DNA of 64,000 bases from Pardosa pseudoannulata (taxonomy: Eukaryota; Arthropoda; Arachnida; Araneae; Lycosidae), in contig CM063502.1 in NCBI GenBank assembly GCA_032207245.1, positions 139,136,673-139,200,672 on the forward strand, given 5' to 3'. This document shows, in pieces, positions 25,691 to 64,000 of this stretch. A program made the translations under genes and the position numbers. The notes beneath the pieces are model-generated. The model was not told the origin of the DNA, did no database searches, and saw only the letters and a program-made list of their open reading frames with translations. Within the stretch, counting starts at the first letter, position 1, and every line of letters starts with the position of its first letter.

Positions 25691-26696
25691 ACATTAATAT
25701 TTGTTTTATCGCATATAAATTATTATCGTGTTGAGTAGTTTCTCAAGAATAAAATTAGTGTTACTACTTATCAATCAGCTTACGTAAACCTTACCCTGAA
25801 ATGTATTGCATTTTTGTTTTATATCTGTTGGTTTTTTGTTTTGTTGTTATTTGTAAACAATTTTGAAAATATTGTATTGTCGGAAAGTTTGTAGCACCTT
25901 GGTCCTACAATGTTTTCAATGTTACTTTTTTCTTTTAAGAAATATATTTGATTTATAGACTTGCTTGAAGAGTGTGTGTGGGTAACAAAAAAGATTTCTA
26001 TATCGCTATACTTGATGTTGCACTTTAAGAAACTGCGTCTTCGTAACGTATTTTGATTTTCCATTTTTCCCTCGGGTAAAATCAGTTATGTTTTAATCCT
26101 AAATAATTTTTATTAGTAACTGAGACACTTTTTACAAATGTATTAATCTTACATCTGTGAGGTTAAGTTTACCCCCCAGATGTGTGTAAATAACAAATTT
26201 ACGGGCACTCAATCCATAGTAGCTATACCCGACTTCTTTGTAATACCATAGTTTAGGTCCCAGATGCAAGAGGTTTTAAGTTAATTTTTTTAAAGGTAAA
26301 TCAACTATTTGTGCAAGCATTTGAATATTTATAAACTAATATTTATTTCTCTTTTATTGTTCCCATTTTATAAAAATCATACCTCAAAGCACATCAGGCA
26401 TAAAACTGTCGAAAATATCATAACTTTTGTTTGTATTACAATAGAACTTGTTTCTTGTGGATAAATTCCAATTTACTGTTAGATTAGAGACAAGTACCTA
26501 ATGCATTTACGAGTTAAGAATTAAAAAATAGGTAAATGAATAAAAATAAAATAATTTAAAATATCTAGTATACATTATGTCCTTGGTTCTGATTGAGATT
26601 TAATTGTTAAATGTTCAAAATAAAAATAGTTAAGACAAAATTACAACAAAATTATATTCACTCACTAACAGCCTATAGAGTCAAAATAATGAAAAT

Positions 26697-26775
26697 GGAT
26701 TCTTTTTTTCTTTAACAAAATGGAAGAAACATGTAGGGATTCTTTTTTTCTTTAACAAAATGGAAGAAACATGTA
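26697..26775. repeat. Perfect 40-bp tandem duplication
   Basis: The unit GGATTCTTTTTTTCTTTAAC...GAAACATGTA occurs twice at a 40-bp period without mismatch, implying a recent duplication. Confidence 0.95.
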
Positions 26776-27760
26776 CCAAAACCTAAATAGGACAAAGCTG
26801 CAACAGCTTACCCCATTGTTCGTACTATTCAAGACACACATGTGCACACAAAGAAGATCACATCATTTTTTTTCTTTACACGTGTATTGACGAATATGTA
26901 TTTATTGACTTCTCTAAATATCAAATATTAACTCTTTTAATCTTGTGTAATTAAACAAAATTTCATTAAAATGCCTATTTATAAGTACTTTCAGATCTGT
27001 ATTTTAAAACAAACTCAACCCTAAAAAGTAATTTATTATAGATATAATAACACAACTTCAATTGATAACTTATAGAAAATTTTGACTCTTCCCCAGGCGG
27101 GTGTAATATTTCACATTTTTGAACATGTAACAAATGAATCCAGTTAATCCAGTTACAGTCATCTGAGATTACAGTTTACAACTTTTAAAGTTTTTCTTTC
27201 TTAACTGCTTGTTGCGTTTGAAATGCTACAGTCTACTTTTTTTATTCTAAACAAATAATGATCTGTCATCACTGTCTCCCTGAAAAACATTCAGTTTTCA
27301 AGAATAAAGTAAATACAAGTGTTTATCATTTTTAGGATCTCATTTTATTTATTACATAAAGTTAGGCAGTGGGATGTAGTACATGGACGTAATTTGGAAA
27401 CGACAAGAGGGGGCAAATCCCCCTTCCTCAGAATGTCCAAGTTTTTGAGGTTTTATTCATATTTTAACTTTTTGGTTCGACTTTTGCCTCCTCATTTGAA
27501 ACACTCAAATTACGCCTCTAATGTAGTATATATTCATTGCCTCGCATACTGAAAAAATTGAAAGAATAAGGATAACCCTTCTAATCAATCAGTACTTTAT
27601 GCTTCTCTAGTTTAAGCACTTAACTCTCTTTTTTATAGTCGCTGCAGCTATTAAATACATTTAAAAACTTTTTGTCATTTTAAACACTATTTCTCAACTG
27701 ATCTTGAAGTTGTAATCAATCTCTGGAATTATAGGAGGATAGCCTCACAAGCAGCACAGA

Positions 27761-27892
27761 TTGTTGGGTCAGCATTATATACTGGTAACTTCGTTGGGAG
27801 ATTGTTGTTGTCTCAAATATAGTACTCCACAGTCCCAACCGCCATAAATATATGTAGGCGCAATCGCAATATGCCATGGTTGGCCCAACAAA
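27761..27892. repeat. Short inverted-repeat element
   Basis: TTGTTGGGTCAGC at 27761 is matched on the opposite strand by TTGTTGGGCCAACC ending at 27892, enclosing about 100 bp. It may be a very short MITE. No target duplication is evident. Confidence 0.4.
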
Positions 27893-28727
27893 CAAGTATT
27901 GTTTCAAGAACGACGAAATACAACCATTGAGACACTAAACTAAAAACATCGCTGGCCAAGACAACAGCAATTACTCTTTCGAAAATGTATATTTTATCAC
28001 CTCCCTACTTCGCCTCGATCACTAGTCGCACGTGTTACTAAGACTACTTGTTGCGTGCACGTTGTTCATCGAACTACGTTAATTATAGTGAAGAAAGTAA
28101 ATATTAAAGATTTGTTAGTTATTTTCTATACGTTTATTTTATTTGTGAGGAATCAATTTTAATAGGTCATCTGCCCTTTCTAAGCGCCGTAAGCGTGATA
28201 AAATTTCCTGACGTATATTTATAGCTTCACTATTAAAATTAGTGTGTAAACAAATGTAATTATATATGTATGTGAGGCTGTCTTCTCTCAAATCTCTGAA
28301 CGTAGAAATGCAATGAAAGAAAAAGAATGTAAATAATAATCCAAGGGATCCATTTTGACAATTTAAATTCCAAAATTATGATTAATCAAATAATATAACA
28401 TAAAACCCGCAAAACACAGTTGTGTCACCTGCTGCTTATAGTTAGAACTATAAGTCATTTTAAAGAAATTTAGAGAATAAATATTTGTACAAGCCATTTT
28501 TATCAATTTGATATGTAGATTTGATCCATTTTAAAGAATTTGATGTATTATTCCTAACATATATTCTTATATTTACAAACCACATTATTTTCTAATATTA
28601 TTTTCGTTGCATGTTTTAGTTGAAAAGAAATATTTAGCTTAGAATGAACATGAAAAGATGTCTATATGCAAATAAACTTAGTTTTAAAAGGAAATTTGCA
28701 TTTTATGGCTTGTAGCGCCATCTATTG

Positions 28728-28774
28728 ACAAAAGTGTAATCTTTTCTTATTTTATCAAAAGATTACACTTTTAT
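28728..28774. repeat. Perfect 16-bp-arm hairpin
   Basis: AAAAGTGTAATCTTTT and AAAAGATTACACTTTT are separated by 11 bases. The sequence GTAGCGCCATCTATTG just upstream resembles GCGCCACCTATC near 24171, so it is probably part of a dispersed repeat end. Confidence 0.75.
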
Positions 28775-31006
28775 CATGTTTTTACATTAATCGTTTATTT
28801 TATGACATGAAATACACATTGAAATCTACGTGAGAATAGTTTATCGGCAAACTTCAATCAAATAAAACTATTTCTCCAACTTCTATGTCTTAGGACACAT
28901 TCAGCATAACAAATTGTCTTTGATCGAACATTATATATAAAACATTGAAATCTTTTTGAAAAGATTCTTTGGGGAGTTATTAACTAACGTTACAATTTTT
29001 TAAAATTATTATTCTATTGAATCTTTCAGCTTCCCATAATCCGAGTATAAAGTGGCAGATCATTTTGCAATTGTCCCCGAAACAAACTCCACGATATCCG
29101 AGTCACTGTTTAAATGCTACCATATACATGACAAGATATTTTTAAGTTGTGTAAAGATTGTATATAATATATTTAAATGTTTAGTGAATATTTATTTTAA
29201 TATAATAAATCTTTAATAATTTCCTATGCAATACTCTTTAGCAGCTTGCACAATCGAGGCTTTTAGAGAGAAGCAAAATTTGTATATCATTGCAATGTCA
29301 AATATTACAATGCAAGGAAGACATTGAAACTTAACACTTAAAAAAATAAGTCGAAAAATTCAAATAATACTGGCTATGCCAAATTTGGTTGGATGTCCGT
29401 ATGAATCTCACTGATTCTTCACATTTATTATTCACTCACCATCAGTGTATTCTTAAGTTAAAAGATAGTAATGATAAATAATCTCCACTCTTTCTTCACA
29501 TCTAAACTAGAAAATGTTTCCTTGTAGTACTTTCAGTTTTAAAATTTCGGTAAAAAGAGTTTACCCTAGCACTTTGAATTGCTGTCAACCAACTTTTGAC
29601 ATTTCTTATTTTATATGCTGCGATAAAATAATTAATTGAGGCATCACAACAGAGAAAAATTATACTTAACTAATTTGTACCTGCATGAATTGTTTTATGT
29701 TTATCGTGTTTAATTTTTTTTAATGAGTCTTAAGTAATATTCCTCGTAACATACTTGGGGGAGGACAATTCATGCGATCTTGCGTCATTGGTTTCGATTT
29801 CGTAACAAAATGAGCAATCATAAACATTAGCGAATCGTTCACAGCAACCCTAACGTTCTGTAAACTGTTCGTTTCAGAATGTTTAGATCATCATCTGCGT
29901 TGAAATTGCTTAGTAAAATTTACGATTTTTATGAATTTTGATTTTCAGCGCTTATGAATACTATAAAACATAGCAATTTTTAAACTAAAATTTTCTCTTT
30001 TGTGGCTTCTGATAGGTAGCGTTTTTATCGTATGTGGACTATTCTCTAACAGACCAGTAAATTTTTGCTGTACCATGAACATATTTTTATGCTTCAAATA
30101 AAACCTCTTTCCTTTACAAGATTTCGTATTTTCGCCATAGGTATATTAGTATCGTCTATTGTTATATTATGGTGAGTAATATGTTTAAATTTCTGATCTT
30201 ATTTAGGTGATGGTGATATCTTCAATAGTATAAACTTTTGACCTATTAATATTTTTAATTACATTAATGATGGTTTTCGTTTGATTCCGTTTCAAGGATG
30301 TGTATAAATTTATAAATTTCAACTTTTTCTTAAAGTATTATTGTTGTTTAACTGTTATGATAGCGATGTTTTTATTTCGTATGAGATTTTAGTATGCAAT
30401 TTACATTCACATATATTTCACATCTGGAATCCAATATGTACTTTTGAATTAAATTTTAAGTACTCATTAATTGTTGCATTAATTGCAGTATTAAATGGTA
30501 GTTTGAGGTATTATCTTGGTAAAATATTTTTTTTGTTGTTGTTTACATATACTCTTTCTTATTGGTAGAGTGAAACAAGATTTTCCCATCTTTAATAGGT
30601 ATGATTTTTGACTTACAATGATCAAACTTATGCATGTTTTATTAAAGCCTGATGTAACTCCATTCTAGCTAGCCAGATTTGGTATGGCATAATTACATGC
30701 TATGTACAAAGATGCATTACTTTGTGTATGTATTCAGTAAATAATGTGTGAAAGTTTAGCATGGAAATTGTAATAAGAGATGAAGATTAGTTCCCATTAA
30801 AATTTCTATTTTTGAAAAATTTTAAAATGCTGAAATGTACTGAAATGAGGAGGATTTTAATCCTTGAGTTATTGTTATCCATTATAAAAAATATGTGTAT
30901 TAACACTGTCTTTTATTATTTATTATTAATAAATAAATATCATAATTTTAAATTGCATAAACCATTTATATATCATAATTGTTTGTTATGTATATTGTAT
31001 AATTTT

Positions 31007-31774
31007 CATGGTTTCCATGCACCTGGAAAATCATGGATTTAGACAATGGATTAATTTTGTCATGGAAAGTCTTGATTTTTCAAGTAAAATGAGTAAAAGT
31101 CATGGATCCACTTAACTACCAATTAAATAAAAATGCATTGAATTGTTTAATTCTATTTTTACTTGTCATTTGGCTGAAGTTACTGAGTTTGGTATTTATG
31201 TATTATCTTATTGACCATATTGCCAAGTAAAATTTGTTCGCCAAGGAAACTCAAAGCAAGAAAGCTTAATGGGAAATGTATATTATTCTGGTTTTTTCTT
31301 AAATTGGAGATTAAAATTTTATTAATACAATAATAATTATTTTTTAATAAAAATTAGTTAAGATTTTTGTACAAAATATAAGTTTATCTCTAGGGATATT
31401 GTATATAAACATTATAGGGTTATATTTGGCTATTAATCATGGTCTCCTGAATAATACCAAAGTACCCTGAATTCAAATTGGAAACATTTTGATTGAAAAA
31501 TTCCTATATGATTAAACTTAGGTATGTAGATACAACAATTTATTTTTATGTATGTGAGTTTATTAACACTTATAAAATAAGTTTATAGTTTTTTTTATGA
31601 TAAAATTCCTGTAATTTCTCTAAAAGCATATATTTTATTTGTATGTACATCAGAAGTTTTATTCATATATACTTCAACGAAAGCTTTTTAAAGTCATGGA
31701 AAATGATCTGCTAAATCAGGGAAAATCATAAAAAAGTCATGGATTTGAAACATTTTATTTTGGCAGATACCCTG
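31007..31774. mobile_element. hAT-like non-autonomous element
   Basis: The right end reads inward as CAGGGTATCTGCC; the left end CATGGTTTCCATGCACC is a diverged counterpart. Both termini continue into repeated motifs of the type AAGTCATGGATTT or GTCATGGAAA, at least five copies in all. This structure is known in hAT-type elements of many animals. The flanking 8 bp are T-rich and only partly alike, so the target duplication is unproven. Interior ORFs are AT-driven. Confidence 0.55.
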
Positions 31775-32408
31775 AATTTTTTTGGTAATAATAATCAAAA
31801 TACCTTTTTCATCTAGTTGTCAAAGTATAATAATATATAAGCTGAAAATTATGAGTTTTTGTGTAGTTTGCATGGAGCATATTCTGGTAGTCAAAATATA
31901 TACTGTCAAAATACTTCTTGTCAAAATATATACTGGAATTTATGTAGTTTTGTTGCACAGTCTTTTAGTACAGTTGACCATACCAAATTAATACACTAAA
32001 CGGACATTAGGATTTCTCTCATTTCTATTTTTGCATTAGCTTGTATTAGATAAAAATTTGATTTTTTATAAAAAGAATTGTTATTTGCATTCTAAAATTT
32101 TTTTTATATACAGTAACTCAAAATATTTATAAATATTAGCTTTAATATATAATTATTGATTTTGTTATCAATTGAATAGGTTGTGCCTACTTTACTAAAG
32201 CTTATTTTAGTAAGTGTATTATTAACTGTCCTGGCCTAAGCTCCTCAATACCAGTTTATTTTAGCAAATATGTTTTAATGTATATACTATTTATATTTTC
32301 TTATTTCATCTTCTTCTAGGGAATAGAATAATATGAATGATTAGTTTATTGGAGATCCAAGTTATCATCTGAAATTAAGTGTATGGCTTTCCCTTTTCTT
32401 CGCTGTAG

Positions 32409-64000
<31,592 letters not shown>

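Larger units (their letters stand above)
18434..32408. other. Intergenic region between the two genes
   Basis: About 14 kb with no supported coding exon on either strand. It could include the 3' part of the left gene if the donor at 18413 is used, but I found no matching exon. It could also hold the TPRA1 promoter and leader exon, which are not identified. Identified content is repeats and dead transposons, listed separately. The stretches 20.6-22.4, 24.2-25.2, 26.0-26.6 and 29.0-30.9 kb are AT-rich with nothing recognisable. Confidence 0.55.

Overview
This is an AT-rich eukaryotic nuclear window. It has long introns, GT/AG splice sites, many (TA)n and (CA)n(TA)n microsatellites, and many decayed DNA transposons and short interspersed repeats. 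No prokaryotic gene structure is visible. The organism is most likely an arthropod, plausibly a chelicerate such as a spider. That is inferred from intron size, base composition and the Tc1/mariner, pogo, piggyBac and hAT content; nothing in the sequence proves it.

Two split genes are supported, both on the + strand. The left one (about 3.8-18.4 kb) is read from three exons whose phases agree (3797-4037, 10257-10361, 17988-18412 or 18433). It encodes an unrecognised cytosolic-looking protein of at least 253 residues. Two segments vaguely resemble the last helices of death-effector domains, which makes it the main candidate for something undescribed. Its first exon is not identified, and its 3' end is ambiguous between a stop codon and a strong splice donor. 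The right gene (about 32.4 kb to beyond the right edge) is firmly recognised as TPRA1/GPR175, a seven-transmembrane protein. Ten consecutive coding exons give 347 residues in register with the vertebrate protein. The last part of its C-terminal tail lies outside the window, and a good splice acceptor sits on the final bases.

The rest is intron and intergenic sequence. 1-3.8 kb: no supported gene, a 424-bp tandem duplication. 4-18 kb (introns of the left gene): a diverged long repeat, a dead Tc1-like element (11.1-12.3 kb), a piggyBac relic keeping the transposase C-terminal cysteine region (14.35-14.93 kb), and a GC-richer patch with flanking SINE-like repeats (16.2-17.4 kb). 18.4-32.4 kb (intergenic): a 318-bp tandem duplication, a large hairpin, a hAT MITE with matching 8-bp target duplications (23.1-24.1 kb), a dead mariner (minus strand, near 25.5 kb), small inverted repeats and a hAT-like element (31.0-31.8 kb). 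32.4-64 kb (TPRA1 introns): a 3.4-kb element with GGTTCGTAC ends carrying a nested tRNA-derived SINE, a 0.97-kb foldback element, a pogo/Tigger element on the minus strand (52.5-54.7 kb), a possible solo LTR (59.8-60.2 kb) and a piggyBac-type MITE with intact TTAA ends (61.7-62.3 kb).

The two genes are independent; nothing suggests a shared pathway. Most other open frames are chance frames in AT-rich sequence and were not annotated.
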